Positions 43,601 through 55,376 of a stretch of 64,000 nt of DNA are shown in pieces (position 1 is the stretch's first letter; every line of letters begins with the position of its first letter). Source of the DNA: Neospora caninum Liverpool (taxonomy: Eukaryota; Apicomplexa; Conoidasida; Eucoccidiorida; Sarcocystidae); the NCBI RefSeq assembly GCF_000208865.1, contig NC_018387.1, forward strand, positions 62,001 through 126,000. Reading direction: 5' to 3'. Position numbers and translations under genes: made by a program. The notes beneath the pieces were generated by a model that saw only the letters and a program-made list of their open reading frames with translations, was not told the origin of the DNA and ran no database searches.

Positions 43601-46181
43601 TTGCGGAGTAGGCGATGACGAACTGGCAGAAGGCGAGGACGATCTCAACAACCCAGAAGAGAGCGAACCACCAGGCGATTCCAAAGAGAATAAAGCGCGC
43701 GTCCCAAACCATCGAACGATGGAGCGGCAAAACGTCTACGTCGCCATTCGGATCAATCCCCGACGTCACCTAAAGAGGAAGGGAAGTGGACACACAGAGG
43801 GAAAGAGAGACGGAATGGTTTGAGAGAGAAGCGAGAGGAGCACAGCGAGAAGAAAAACGAAAGAGGGAACAAGAGAAGGGCAGAAAAAGAGAAAGCGAGA
43901 GCGAAAGATAGCGAGAGGGAGAGAAACAAAGAGCGAGCAGTGTGCGCGAGATCCACGAAGCAAGACGGGAGAAGAAGCGGAGAGGCGAAAGAGACAGCGT
44001 GTATGTCGACGGGGACAGAGCTTGATAAACCTTTCAGAAGAAAGAAGCGAGAAAAAGGAAAAAAGCGCCGAAAAAGCGAGGTCTAAGACGGTCTTATTAC
44101 CTGTGTCTTGTCGACCGTGCCCGCAGACACGATGTAGAGGTAACCCTCGAGCCAGAACCACATCCACAAGCTAGCGACTGCACAGACGCACGGCACAAGC
44201 GGGAGACCACGAAGGCGTGAAAACCAGAGAGGAGAAGACGCAGTCCCACGGCGACACTGAACGAAAACAGAAGAAGCAGCCGGGAAGAGGCAGCAAAGAA
44301 CGGGAAGAGACAACGAAAGGGGAGCAGAAGGAAACACGAAAAAGAAAAGATGGGTCACAAAGAGACAGAGAGAGGAGACAGAGGACTGTTGCTTACTTGT
44401 GCCAAAGATAATGGGAGCCAGAAAGATTTGCAGCATGTCGAAGACAGCCTCGCCAGCGCATTCAAGAAGACGCACGGCGTTTCCAACTGCTCGCCTGGCC
44501 GCAAAGAGAAGCAGCCCCATCAGGCCTCCAGCGGCGATCAACAGGATGCCGACCTAGGAAAAACCCGCAAACCACGGCAAAGTTCATCCACTACGAAGAG
44601 GCGGATATCTAAAACAACACGCAAACACGCATACCTATATATATATATATATATATATATATACGTATATGCATATGCGTATACGCGTCTGTATCGACAT
44701 AGCTATTTGCACATGTATATATTTACCCACTTAAAGAGAGTTACATCTACATGTATAGAGCTAGTATATATATGTATATATGTATTTCTAGGTAGAGGTA
44801 TATTGGCATATATATATATATATATATGATTGTGTGTGTAAAAGTATGTGTAGATATATATATATATATACAAGAGCCTGTATTTGCACCTATGCAACCA
44901 AGACCAGCTATATATGTATATATATATATATATATGTGCGTGTAGATTCTGTCTCGCTCCATTTTTTGAGTGCAACTTTGTTGCGTACAAGGAGTGCCCA
45001 AGAGTAGTCGAGGGCGTAGAAGTTTCCCTTGTCGGGGTCGAGGACGCCGGAGAGGCCATTGGAGACGAGCGAGGCGCCGGCGACGACAGCGAGGCAGATG
45101 GCCCAGACGGCGGTGACGCCGAGGACGACGCCGGGGGAGAGTCGGAGGAGGAAGGCGAAGACGGCGGCAAAGAGAGCAGCGAGGAGCGTGTAGCCAAAGA
45201 CGCATCCCCAGGCGGCTCTGAAGGATCCGAGAGCGACTTGGATCTGGCGGAAGTGGGAGTTTAAGATGGTGCCGATTTGCTGCCGGAGAGTGGTGTCGAG
45301 GGGGACGCAGTAGGCGCCCGCCATGAGGGTGGCGGCGTAGGCAGGGGACTGGAGAGCGAACTGGACGGTGATGGACGACGCCCTGCCGGGGTCGGTGTCG
45401 GTTTCCCGAATGGGTACTGGGATCGTCTTCCCGGCCTCCACGTCCTGCTCGGTCGGGCACTCCGCGACGCATCTGGCGTCGTCGAGCATCAGCGAGGCGT
45501 ACCGTTCTCGCGGGTCCAGCGGCACGTACAGGAAGGGCAAATCCCGGACGCTGGCGTCGACTCCGCAAGTCTTGCCTTGGTAGTTCAGCCCACGAGTGAG
45601 GCGCGACGGACTGCCTTCTGCGAAGGCGAGAAGGAGGAAGCAGAAGGTGACGAGGGCGCAGCCGCCAAACACCAAGAGCCAGTGCACGTCGGTGCTCTTG
45701 CGCTGAGGCTCGCAATCTGTCTCCGAGAAACCCGCGACAGAGGCAGTCGAAAAGGCCTGGGCACTCGGCGTGCCATCGGTCAAAATGTCTGGGAAGCAAA
45801 GGAGAAGATGACAAGGTAAGAAGAAGGTAAGATCAAGGTAAGATCAAGGTAAGATGAAGGCAACAAGAGGGAGTGGGAGGGATGGAGAGACAAGAAAGGG
45901 CGGAAGGGGAGAAGCCGAGGTGTTTGGTGGAAACCCGATAGAGAGAGAAGACAGGGAATGTGTGTAGGAGAGGGGTGAGTATGGAGAAATCTTTGGGGCG
46001 AAAGGAAGGATCTCGGGAGACACGGTCGAACAGATACTGAGGGAGGCTTACGCTCGCGGCTAGCATACGCAGCCGTGGGGGCGCCGGGAAAACCAGGCGC
46101 CAAGTAGACGGCGTTTCCGGACACGGTCGTTCTGCCTGTCATGGTGTACCCCCGTGCTGCATTCTCCGACCGCGAGTGCAT
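40615..46181 (-). CDS. Choline transporter-like protein (SLC44/CTL family)
   Basis: Ten exons join in phase to about 685 residues: 46181-46052, 45788-44989, 44553-44397, 44177-44101, 43769-43370, 43072-43011, 42654-42562, 41773-41705, 41357-41174 and 40700-40615. Residues 1-75 are hydrophilic. Helix 1 (VHWLLVFGGCALVTFCFLLL) is followed by the family signature LNYQGKTCGV, then LPFLYVPL and ARCVAECP, which form the Cys-rich outer loop. Further matches are RRAVGNAVRLLECAGEAVFD, the FGIAWWFALFWVVEIVLAFC/QFVIAY pair, and HHLGSFAVGALVLGATRPLR, equivalent to 'HTGSLAFGALIL' in animal CTLs. Near the end, YMAVWDTVADTFMYCFLVE matches the conserved 'VDTLFLCFLED'. About ten helices are expected. The family moves choline or ethanolamine-like cations at plasma or organelle membranes; substrate here is inferred. 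Helices 2-3 span residues ~235-290. The start codon is the first ATG of exon 1. Confidence 0.85.
42228..42252. repeat. (TA)n microsatellite
   Basis: A pure run of about 25 bases in the intron between exons 7 and 8 of the CTL-like gene. Confidence 0.9.
44636..44935. repeat. Cluster of (TA)n runs
   Basis: At least four alternating TA runs (about 44637-44663, 44812-44828, 44855-44870 and 44918-44936), separated by TATG/TATC-rich sequence. All lie in the intron between exons 2 and 3 of the CTL-like gene. Confidence 0.85.
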
Positions 46182-46410
46182 CGTGCCTGAAAGAGAGAGC
46201 GAGAGGAAGAGAGGAGAGAGAAAAAGAGAGGAGAGAGGAAGAGAGAACGAGAGGAGCGAGGAAGAGAGAAAGAGAGAGTGGATAAGCAGAAAAACGCGAA
46301 AGGGGAAAACGAGGGAAGGAAGGGAAGAGGAGCGCGAGGGAGATGGGTGGGGAGGGAGAACAGGCGACGGGATTTGAGAACGGACAGAGGACACGAGGAA
46401 AGAAGAGAAA

Positions 46411-46453
<43 letters not shown>

Positions 46454-49004
46454 GAGACAAGCAGAAGATGAGATGTTTCCGAGGAACTCAGCTGGTTGAA
46501 AGGCCTGCATTCAGAATTGATAAAATGCTGCCGTTTTCACGAGAGCCGCGAGGCGGCGAGGAACAGCAACGCGAGACGACGGCACGTAGGCAGAGAAGAA
46601 AGGAAGAAAGAGCTAAGCAAAATGCGAAGAGAGACTGGAAAGAGGAAGGATAGGTCCCCGGGCACCGCCTGGGCGAGACAGTGCGCGTGGAGACCGCAAT
46701 CCAGCGCCAGGAGATGCGCAAGCAAGCGAAACGAGTCAAGACACCCTGAGGCAGAGAAGAAAGCTCAGAAACGCCTACGGCTTTCTCCTTCTCGAGAAGC
46801 GACTTTCCACGCGCAGGTGTTGAGTCAGAAGAAACGGGAGGCGGAGAGAACGGAAGAAGTGCTACAAGACAGTCTGTTTGGATATGGCCCTTACACTCCA
46901 TGCACGGGCATGTATGTGTAGACAAGTCAATCGCAAACATGCATGTGGACGCGGCAAGAGTCCACATGCAACATCATTGGAATCTGGGGATCCTGGAGGC
47001 AGCTCTGCCTCATGGAGGCGCGAGACCACGGAGAAAAATAGCAAGCTTGGAACACGTTTTTTCGATCCTGCATCGATGGGCGTCTTTCTGTGTAGAAGAG
47101 TCTGCTCTGTGTAGTTGCCGGGCGCAGAGAAAAGAGGGAATTTAGCGACAGGATCAGTCCAGCAGAATTCACAGAGCAAGTCGCCGACACCGCGTCCCCT
47201 CCCGAGAGACAGAGCCGAGACGGTGAAGACAAAGAGGAGGGAAAGAGGCGGAAAGGCGAGGGGAAGGGTAGAGAAGCTGAAAAAGGACGCGAGAAAAAAC
47301 ACCGAGAAAAAAAGGCGCGCCAGCCCCTCGTCGCCCGGGGTCTCTCGCTCAGGCAGCTGTGAGAGTTCTCCTCGCAAAGTACTGCAGTTCGTTGAGGCAT
47401 GCGTTTTTCTAGGCCCCGCAGTTTCGTTTTCGTCTTCAAGCAGAAACGGTACCTTGGTGTGTTGCTCGCGGGTGTCTTGCCGCCGCGTTTGTCGGACCTT
47501 GGCCAACGGTCCTCGCTGGCTTTTTCGCGCACTGCAAGGCGGGTGTCGAAAGGAAACGTCTTTTTGCTCTGTTTCCGAAGATTCGCAAGGGAAGTTTGGT
47601 TCTTCAGGGCGAACGGCTTTCTGATCGCTGAGCGCGTGTGGAACTTCCTGGCCGCAAAGAGCGATGATCCAAAACGCTCGAGGCTCTGAGCGCAGATGTG
47701 TCTTCTCGCTCGGACATCCGCGGCCTGGCGGGTTTGCGCGCAGCGAGGAATTCACACGGAGAGCGCCCACCCTAGGTGTAGGGAACGTGGCGGAAATTGT
47801 GAGAACGAAGCAGTTGAATGTCAGGGAAACGCCGCGCTCTCTGCGTTGAGCTTTCTTCCCAGAGGTGCCGCACAGCGTAAAATCACCCGGAAACGTCGTG
47901 GCGAGAAAACGCGCGTAACGCAGCGAAGGGGGGTTAGAGAGACGCTTGGCTTCGCAGAGTTGTCCAAAGCCCGCGCGCGGGAGAAAGGGAAACTGGATTC
48001 GTCGAAAGAGGAATCTCGGAACGAATGCATGTTTGAGAGGAGCGCAGGCCGGATGTCGCCAAGTTTGCGAAATCCGCCTAGCTCGAGAGGAACGCCTTCA
48101 GACAGAGGACCCGCCCGAGGCGCGTATACGGCCCCGCGGAAACGGTCGAGGGGTACAAACGGGGAATTGACTCGCGCGTATGTGTGTCTTGGCGTCCACA
48201 TGCAACCCTCAACAGAAGACACACGAAGTCTCGGCGGGCGGAGCGAATCTGTCTTGTGTCTACTTTCGCGGTGCGGAGGACGAAGACGGGGGGGAGCGAG
48301 AGTTGCGCCCGCCTTTACTCGTGTGAAAAGGAAAACACTCTTTTTCCCGGCCGCTGGCGAGCACAGAACTCGATGTCCTCGGCGAAAAAGGTTTGGGGAG
48401 TGGACCCAGACGAGTTTGCCGTTTCCGGCTCAACAAAGGGAACGGGCACTCGACAAGAAAAATCCACGAGTTCCGAGAAAACGCGGGATCCGGCGGGGCT
48501 AAACGTCCCTTTTCTTTGAAACACACTTCCCTTCTCGCCGTTAGTGGGATCTCCAAGTACCAGAAGTCCTCGATATCCCATTAATAGGTCTTGTAATATA
48601 AGTCACCAGGCATGCACGACCAAGCAGATCAGAACTGGAGCTGGCGAAGAACTCTCGCCCTTTTTCCCATCGGACGTCCCAGTTTCTGGGAGGAGGAAAC
48701 GGCTCGGGGGGCAGGCAGCGGAGTGGAACGAAAAGATCCTCAAAAGATCTGCGTACCAGTTTTCTTTTGAGTCAGCCCGTGTGTGTCGAAACAAAGGCGT
48801 CTTCATCATATATTCTGTTGGAGACACAAGGTTCCAAAACGTGTAGTCGGGTGCCACGCGGCACAGCCAGGTTTACGCTTGGCCGCCGCCGTGAGGATCG
48901 AGTAGTGATGTTTATAGAGAGGGCGCTGGGGATTTTTCCATTCTAGAAAAGAAGGCGTTTCTTCCAGGCGGCGAACGCAGGGGAAGAATACGGTTCAGCG
49001 GGAC
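46182..49004. other. Upstream region of CTL-like gene and intergenic DNA
   Basis: The leader of the CTL-like gene (-) is purine-rich on the plus strand and contains an (AC)n run at 46413-46450. Long open frames (46862-47770 -, 47696-48502 +) overlap each other on opposite strands, lack domains and have irregular composition. I see no supported gene. Confidence 0.4.
46413..46450. repeat. (AC)19 microsatellite
   Basis: A pure AC run of about 38 bases, 232 bases upstream of the CTL-like start codon. Confidence 0.95.
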
Positions 49005-49574
49005 ATGGACAGCAACGACACAGAGGAAGTGCACGCCGGTAGGACCGCAGCAATCCCACATGTTCTTTTTCTTTGTTGGCTTTCGTTCGATCCCACTCTC
49101 GTTCCACCGTCGGTTTGCACTACGTTCTCAGTTAAGGTTCCCTTTTTGAAGCGGAGGGCAAGTTGCTGGGGCCGCCAGCGCACAAACAGCTTCTTAATCG
49201 TTTTCACGGTCCATGTACGGCTCTCTCAACAGCACTTGCCGCTCACCCGGACGGACTCGCAGTGACCCGACGTAGAAGAGAGCCCAGAGAGATCTAGAGC
49301 CCCACGGCCGCAGTAAGTTGAACCTGACACAAAACACTGTGTTCCAGGGGCCTTGGCACCCAAGTTCGAGCCTGGGGAGCGAGAGCGAAAAGAGAAACGA
49401 AGGACGACGGTTTTGGTTCCCTCAGTGAACACCCAAGTTAAAATACAGGCCGCGTGCGTGGTGTGGAAAACCGGGACGTGTGACGTCCGCGTTTGCCGTG
49501 CAAAGAACCGTAACCAAAGTCGTTTTCGCGGATTTAACAGAGAAATGAATCGTTCGAATTCTGGTAGCTTTTGA
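49005..49574 (+). CDS. Possible small basic protein, two exons
   Basis: Exon 1 (49005-49038) encodes MDSNDTEEVHA and ends at a GTAGGA donor in phase 1. A TTCCAG acceptor at 49347 opens exon 2 (49348-49574), which reads GALAPKFEPGERERKEKRR and runs to a TGA. The joined product has 86 residues and is strongly basic. It has no recognised domain. The match of phases and the reasonable donor and acceptor are the only support. The gene ends only 77 bases before the left edge of the duplicated segment at 49651, so the true 3' part could have been lost or rearranged. It may be chance. Confidence 0.3.
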
Positions 49575-50140
49575 CTTGCGTTCCCCGTCTCCTACTCTCC
49601 GTGAAGGTGTCGGAGTTGTTTTCGCACAGAACAGACGAAGCCGAATCCCACGATACACTGCAGCTGTCGAGGACTGCACAGCGGCGCCATCTCGAAATGT
49701 AGATCACGACTGCGGGGGGCCGCCAACTGGTTGTTCCCAAAATCCGGCAGCGAATTCTCCAGCGACACACACGTGCCAGGGCGTTTCGTGTCTGTCGTGC
49801 ACAGTTGCCAGGTGAACTCGTAGAGGGAAATGTGGCAAGGTAGTCTGAGAGGCAGCGACACCCGAATGCAACTCTTTCTCGGCTCGCTCGCGCACCTTCT
49901 ACAGGGGAGATATCCATCGCAACTAGCTATAGTAGGTCCACTGCTTCTGAGCGTCTCTCACGCATCCATTCCCTTTCTGCGATTAGATGCTGGGAAAAAA
50001 AACAGTCCAGAGTGCACCCCTGGGCAGTCGCTAAGGATCCGTACTCCATGTGTACTCGCGAGGATTGGGTGTGCCGTCTACATAGCGCCGCTGTAAACGG
50101 AGAGAATGGAGACGCGTGAAGCGAACCGGGAAAGCGCGGA

Positions 50141-50224
50141 TACGGAGCCGGTGCGGAGGAAAACGCGGATACGGAGCCGGTGCGGAGGAAAACGCGGATA
50201 CGGAGCCGGTGCGGAGGAAAACGC
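50141..50224 (+). repeat. 29-bp minisatellite, three units (copy 1)
   Basis: The unit begins CGCGGATACGGAGCCGGTG and is 29 bases long. Three copies are present here, and two are present at the equivalent place in the right-hand segment (56870-56924). This accounts exactly for the 29-base shift between the two segments (6727 to 6698). Confidence 0.9.
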
Positions 50225-51197
50225 GTGTAGGGCGTCGAGGCACATTCTTTGAATGGGCTATGTGAGGCTTTTCCAAGCTTCCCTCGGGGTATCCTTTCTG
50301 ATGCGGCGATGCCTCGAGTCGAACTGCGGCATGTGTTTTTCGGCGACGGTTAAGATTTTGCACACACAGTCGTTTCTAATGGCTAGACAAAAGTCGCACA
50401 CGCATAGCTCTTCACCATAGCTGACAACGCACACAAGGCTGGGGGCTCAAAAACCAAGCCTGCCGGGTGTCGGGCTTCATTTCATTTCCGTCCTGAAGCC
50501 TCTGCTTTCTGCGTTCGACGTGCCTGTGAGGAATGAAGCTTGCGAGGGACACGGGCACGCACACACCCTCTCTGCGACTCAACTCCGCGTTCGATCCCGC
50601 GTTCTTCGGGTTAGAGCTCGGAGCGGCTAGGTTCTGGGCCCGTGGGCGTCTCAGGAAAACCACCTGTTTGAGTCGACGCATGAGAGCCCTCCGGCGCCCG
50701 TATTTCCACGAACTCAAACTGCGTTTAGAAATATCTTTTCTTCCTCCGTTTGGCGGAGCTCGCGGGGCTCGCCAGCCGGAAATCTATTGTGCGCATGCAC
50801 GCTTAACACAGCCAAGCCCCGGGACCGTCCGTAGCCGACATTCTGTTTCTTTCTCAGCTTCACACTTGCGGCTTTTTCAACTTTCACTCATCTTGTCTTT
50901 CTCTTCAGCCAGCGGATCCCGTCCTTTGCTTGCTCTCGCTCGGGAACCACGGGTGTTCCCGTTTCTCCCCTCTGTTGAAAAGCTGCAACTTCTCGAGTCG
51001 CTCTCGTGTCTCTCTGTCTCTGTTTTCTCTCCCCCGTCTCCCACCGCATGCTCGCTCCAGCTCACTTAGTGTTCTCTAGACACGATATTCACCTTGTGGA
51101 TCCAGAGTCCGTGATGCATGCGTTTTTCAACCTCCACGTTGAGGTTCTCTTCTCGCGAGAAACACGCGCCACGCAGTGACTTCCCAGGGTGGACGAG

Positions 51198-52373
51198 ATG
51201 GCTGCGCGGGTGTCTTCTTGTTGCTCACCTTCCTCGAGCGTCGTTTCTCCTCTTCGGCGCAGCTTAGAAGAAGCTGCCGCGGTGGCGAAGACACGAGGGA
51301 TCCACTGCGGTGGCCCTGTCCCCCCGCGGTCGCACGCCCGGCCTCCGACGTTTCTTCCACACGCCCAACGAGGGCCTGAACTGCCTGCGAACCAACGGCG
51401 CCTGCCTCTTGCTGAGGCGCAGTGGTGGACTCAGCGAATGTCTGATTTCTTGCGCGGAGAAGCGCCTCACTTCAGCTCAACGAAGGCAACAAGTTCCACC
51501 AGACACGTTAATGCAAGGTCGCCTCGTCTTTCCGCAGCCGAAGGGGCATGCAAACAATCCCCCGCAGCTGTTCTCGTGTCCAGACACGTATCCACTCCGA
51601 TCGAGCTACCCTTCGTGCACTCAAACAGGCGGTTTCTCTCGCCTTCTCCCTCCGCCTCGTCCTCGTTTCCGTACTCATCTTCGAGTCCAGGTTCTGCCGC
51701 TGCCTCTACCTCTGTCTCACGCTCTGCTTCCCTTGTCACCGCCTCTTTACGGCCCTCTGTGTTCTCGTCTGCGTCGCTCTCTTTCTTGCATCCTTCGATA
51801 TCGCCTTTCGCCAAATCTCGCGCTTGTCTGCCCCTCTCGGCTCGTCACACTTCGCTGGGCGCGAACCTCGCTCACAAAGCCGCCCTCGTGCCGCAAGGGG
51901 GGTGTCTAGACAGCCAAAGTGTGGGAAGGCGGTCGTATTCGGGAGAACCCCGCATCCGAAACAAAAACAGCCGCCATACGTCAGAGTGGATTAAAAGGCA
52001 AATCACCGACAGATATGTCCTTCGGGCGCAAGAGGTAGGCAAAAACCTCTTTTCTTTTGACGGTTTATCGGCCCTCCATTCGGGATGCAGGATGTGTCAC
52101 AGTGGTTCCCCTGTCCCTCTGGAGCCACCAGTATCTTCACCTCGCCAGTAGGACCGTTGCGGGATCGAATCGCAAAAACTGGTGAATTGCCGTGTTGCCT
52201 CTTTCTTTCCCTTCCTCACTTAAACGGCATCGGGACTGCCTCCGTGTCTCCGCTTTCGCGCGCACAGTTTTCACTTTTTTTCTTTCTCATGACATCCTCG
52301 AGGCGTCACCGACGCCTCAAGTTGAATTGCGGCATGCTGCATGCGAGCCATGTTCCATTACATATACATATAT

Positions 52374-52416
<43 letters not shown>

Positions 52417-54141
52417 TATATGTTCTTGACCCGGTTCTTGTGGGTCTGCCGTGTCTTTTTATCTCTGTACATTTTTGCTCCTACGTACTCACATCTGAAG
52501 AGTAGTTATTTGCGTGGAATAAAATGCGGTGCGGTGCCTATCCGATAAGACTGTCAGTGGAGCTTCTGATTGGAAAGCGTCCTGCAACCATGCACGCGTT
52601 TGTTTGCCACCTTTACGCTCTCAAGAGAACGACTTCAGATTGCAGTATCTGCTCATCTGATCTATCACTCCTCTCAATCAACAAGCATATACGTACGCAT
52701 GCATATATATATATATATACATGTAGATATGTGTGTATACGTGTGTATGCATGTGTTCATGTTTGTGCGTGTATGCATGTGTGCATGTCGGTAGGTGTCT
52801 GTGTGCAGTTGGAAGTTTATTTGTGTGAGTTCGGATGGCGGGTTTTTTGTAGCGGAACCTTCGCAGTCGCGCGGCGTTCAAACTGGAGCAGCTGGATGAT
52901 GAGTTTTTGTTTTTTCGGAAGAACCAAGTCGTCGTCGATCTCGGAGCGTACCCTGGAGGCTGGAGTCAGGTTGCTCTGGACCGCATTCGCGCTGGCGGGG
53001 GAGAAGGAAGAGTCGTTGCGGTTGACCCTGTCGCCATGGATCCCGTAAGAGGTTCACCACAAAGATCGCCTCCTCAGCAGGAGCTCGTGGGTTTCCTGTC
53101 CCTCACTTTCTCATTTCGTCTTTCTGTGCCTCGTTCGCCTTTTCTACCTTTCTCTTCCCTCCCCTGCCCTCACGTCTCTGTCTCCTTCTCTTGCGATGCG
53201 TTCGTGGTGCTCCTCCGCTCTGTCGCGTTCTCTCCTGTGTCCTCGCGCTCTCTCCTGTGTCCTCGCGCCCTCGCTCTCTTCTTTCCGGGTTGTCGTGGCT
53301 CGTCCCTTTGTGTTGTTTCTCATCTGTTCCTTGTTCTGAAATGATTTTCCTGGAACGCGTCCACGGCCCATGAAGGGGGACGAACACCCGGAGAGAACTG
53401 CCAGGTGGATCACCTTGATTCTTCCGGAAATGCATCTCTTGCTCCCCGCCCCCCTGCGTGCCTCGTTTCCTTTCCATTTCCTTTCTTTCCTTTCACTTCC
53501 TTTCTTTCCTTTCATTTCCTTTCTTTCTTTTCTTCCCTTTCTTTTCTTTCTTTTTGTTCCTCCCGTAGCTCCCGCACCACACGTTCATCCAGGGCAGCGT
53601 CGGCCAAGCAGGAACGCTGCAGGCGCTCCTCGAGGGGTTGGGCGAGTCGAAGGCAGACGTCGTCCTCAGCGACATGGCGCCTGCATGCATCGGGGTGAAG
53701 CAGGATGATCACCTGAACTGCGCCGAGCTTTGTCTGCACGCGTCCGACCTCATGGAGCAGGTGAGCTGCGAGACGAAATCAAGAGGTGGGCAGAATAGTG
53801 AAACACACTTGGTAGCAGACGATGCACGAGTCGGGGGAGAAACTGAAATAGGGGACCTTGCTTCATGGACATGGAGAGCACGTGCCGCGGCCCCATCCAG
53901 AGCACTGCGGATCTTCTCGGGAGCGTGGTCCGGCGATGTCTCCGACTTTCCTGGCGTTTTCTCGGTCGAACGTACCCGACAGAAGCGCGTTGCTTTCGAG
54001 ATCCCCAAAGGCATGCAGACAGGCTGTCCGCCTGTTGTACCCCGTCAGGTGTTGAAGCTGGGAGGAACGTTCGTGACGAAAATGTTTATGGGCAGCGAGA
54101 CGAACAACTTCAAAATCTATCTGCGTACGCGGTCAAAAGGA
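51198..54141 (+). CDS. FtsJ/RrmJ-family rRNA 2'-O-methyltransferase, copy 1 (truncated by gap)
   Basis: Exons 51198-52034, 52853-53044, 53569-53760 and 54049 onward to the gap are all in phase. The first exon encodes about 279 residues that are Ser/Arg/Pro-rich and poor in acid at the start ([20 protein letters not shown]), which suits a mitochondrial or apicoplast presequence. It ends with [18 protein letters not shown]. The methyltransferase fold follows: [15 protein letters not shown] (catalytic Lys), [16 protein letters not shown] (SAM-binding motif I), VLSDMAPA (catalytic Asp) and GGTFVTKMF (second catalytic Lys). The E. coli relative methylates U2552 of 23S rRNA; the mitochondrial relative is MRM2. 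The final exon with the catalytic Glu would lie beyond the gap. At 54064-54069 the codons read GGA GGA, so this copy lacks the stop found in copies 2 and 3. The last bases before the gap contain a one-base deletion relative to copy 3. Confidence 0.8.
52373..52422. repeat. (TA)n microsatellite (copy 1)
   Basis: It lies in intron 1 of FtsJ copy 1. The matching run in copy 3 (59066-59105) is shorter, and together with a second run near 52705 explains the 16-base offset change between copies. Confidence 0.9.
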
Positions 54142-54241
54142 NNNNNNNNNNNNNNNNNNNNNNNNNNNNNNNNNNNNNNNNNNNNNNNNNNNNNNNNNNN
54201 NNNNNNNNNNNNNNNNNNNNNNNNNNNNNNNNNNNNNNNNN
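54142..54241. other. Assembly gap of 100 N
   Basis: Exactly 100 N, the usual placeholder for a gap of unknown size. It interrupts exon 4 of FtsJ copy 1. Confidence 1.
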
Positions 54242-55376
54242 TTTTTCGGAGGACCCAGTGGTTGTGGATCTCGAGGGTAACCTGGAGGCTGGAGTCAGGT
54301 GCTTTGGACGCATTTCCCCTGCGGGGGAGAAGAAAGTCTTCGTTGACCTGTCGCCATGATCCGTAGAGGTCACACAAAAGATCGCTCCTCAGCAGGAGCT
54401 CGTGGATTCCTGTCCCTCACTTTCTCATTTCGTCTTTCTGTGCTCGTTTCGCCTTCTACCTTCTCTTCCCTCCCCTGCCCTCAGGTCTCTGTCTCCTTCT
54501 CTGCGATGCGTTCGTGGTGCTCCTCCGCTCTGTCGCGTCTTCTCCTGTGTCCTCGCGCTCTCTCCTGTGTCCTCGCGCCCTCGCTCTCTTCTTTCCGGGT
54601 TGTCGTGGCTCGTCCCTTTGTGTTGTTTCTCATCTGTTCCTTGTTCTGAAATGATTTTCCTGGAACGCGTCCACGGCCCATGAAGGGGGACGAACACCCG
54701 GAGAGAACTGCCAGGTGGATCACCTTGATTCTTCCGGAAATGCATCTCTTGCTCCCCGCCCCCCTGCGTGCCTCGTTTCCTTTCCATTTCCTTTCTTTCC
54801 TTTCACTTCCTTTCTTTCCTTTCATTTCCTTTCTTTCTTTTCTTCCCTTTCTTTTCTTTCTTTTTGTTCCTCCCGTAGCTCCCGCACCACACGTTCATCC
54901 AGGGCAGCGTCGGCCAAGCAGGAACGCTGCAGGCGCTCCTCGAGGGGTTGGGCGAGTCGAAGGCAGACGTCGTCCTCAGCGACATGGCGCCTGCATGCAT
55001 CGGGGTGAAGCAGGATGATCACCTGAACTGCGCCGAGCTTTGTCTGCACGCGTCCGACCTCATGGAGCAGGTGAGCTGCGAGACGAAATCAAGAGGTGGG
55101 CAGAATAGTGAAACACACTTGGTAGCAGACGATGCACGAGTCGGGGGAGAAACTGAAATAGGGGACCTTGCTTCATGGACATGGAGAGCACGTGCCGCGG
55201 CCCCATCCAGAGCACTGCGGGTCTTCTCGGGAGCGTGGTCCGGCGATGTCTCCGACTTTCCTGGCGTTTTCTCGGTCGAACGTACCCGACAGAAGCGCGT
55301 TGCTTTCGAGATCCCCAAAGGCATGCAGACAGGCTGTCCGCCTGTTGTACCCCGTCAGGTGTTGAAGCTGGGATGA
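54242..55376 (+). pseudogene. FtsJ-family methyltransferase fragment, copy 2
   Basis: Only part of exon 2 (to about 54360), exon 3 (54879-55070) and part of exon 4 (55359 onward) are present. The exon 2 part is frame-broken: single-base losses destroy motif I and its GT donor context. Exon 3 is intact and encodes the VLSDMAPA block. Exon 4 meets an in-frame TGA at 55374-55376, the same base change as in copy 3, and stops at the second gap. The concentration of indels beside the gap suggests poor end-of-contig base calls rather than biological decay, so 'pseudogene' describes the assembled sequence only. Confidence 0.6.

Larger units (their letters stand above)
49651..54141 (+). repeat. Duplicated segment, copy 1 (carries FtsJ gene)
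   Basis: From CGATACACTGCAG at 49651 this segment is nearly identical to the one starting at 56378. It runs up to the first N gap, where it corresponds to about 60823 in the other copy. Differences seen are a few substitutions, one 29-base minisatellite unit and microsatellite length. Confidence 0.95.

Noticed and set aside
46862..47770. 302-codon open frame on the minus strand
   Set aside because: It overlaps other long frames on the opposite strand, has no domain and no good start context, and lies in a purine-rich leader or intergenic region.
47696..48502. 268-codon open frame on the plus strand
   Set aside because: Arg/Ser-rich with no domain, overlapping frames on both strands and no convincing start; looks like GC-rich non-coding DNA.
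52380..52421. (TA)n runs considered as centromere or origin signals
   Set aside because: They are short simple repeats inside introns, common across these genomes, and carry no other origin-like feature.
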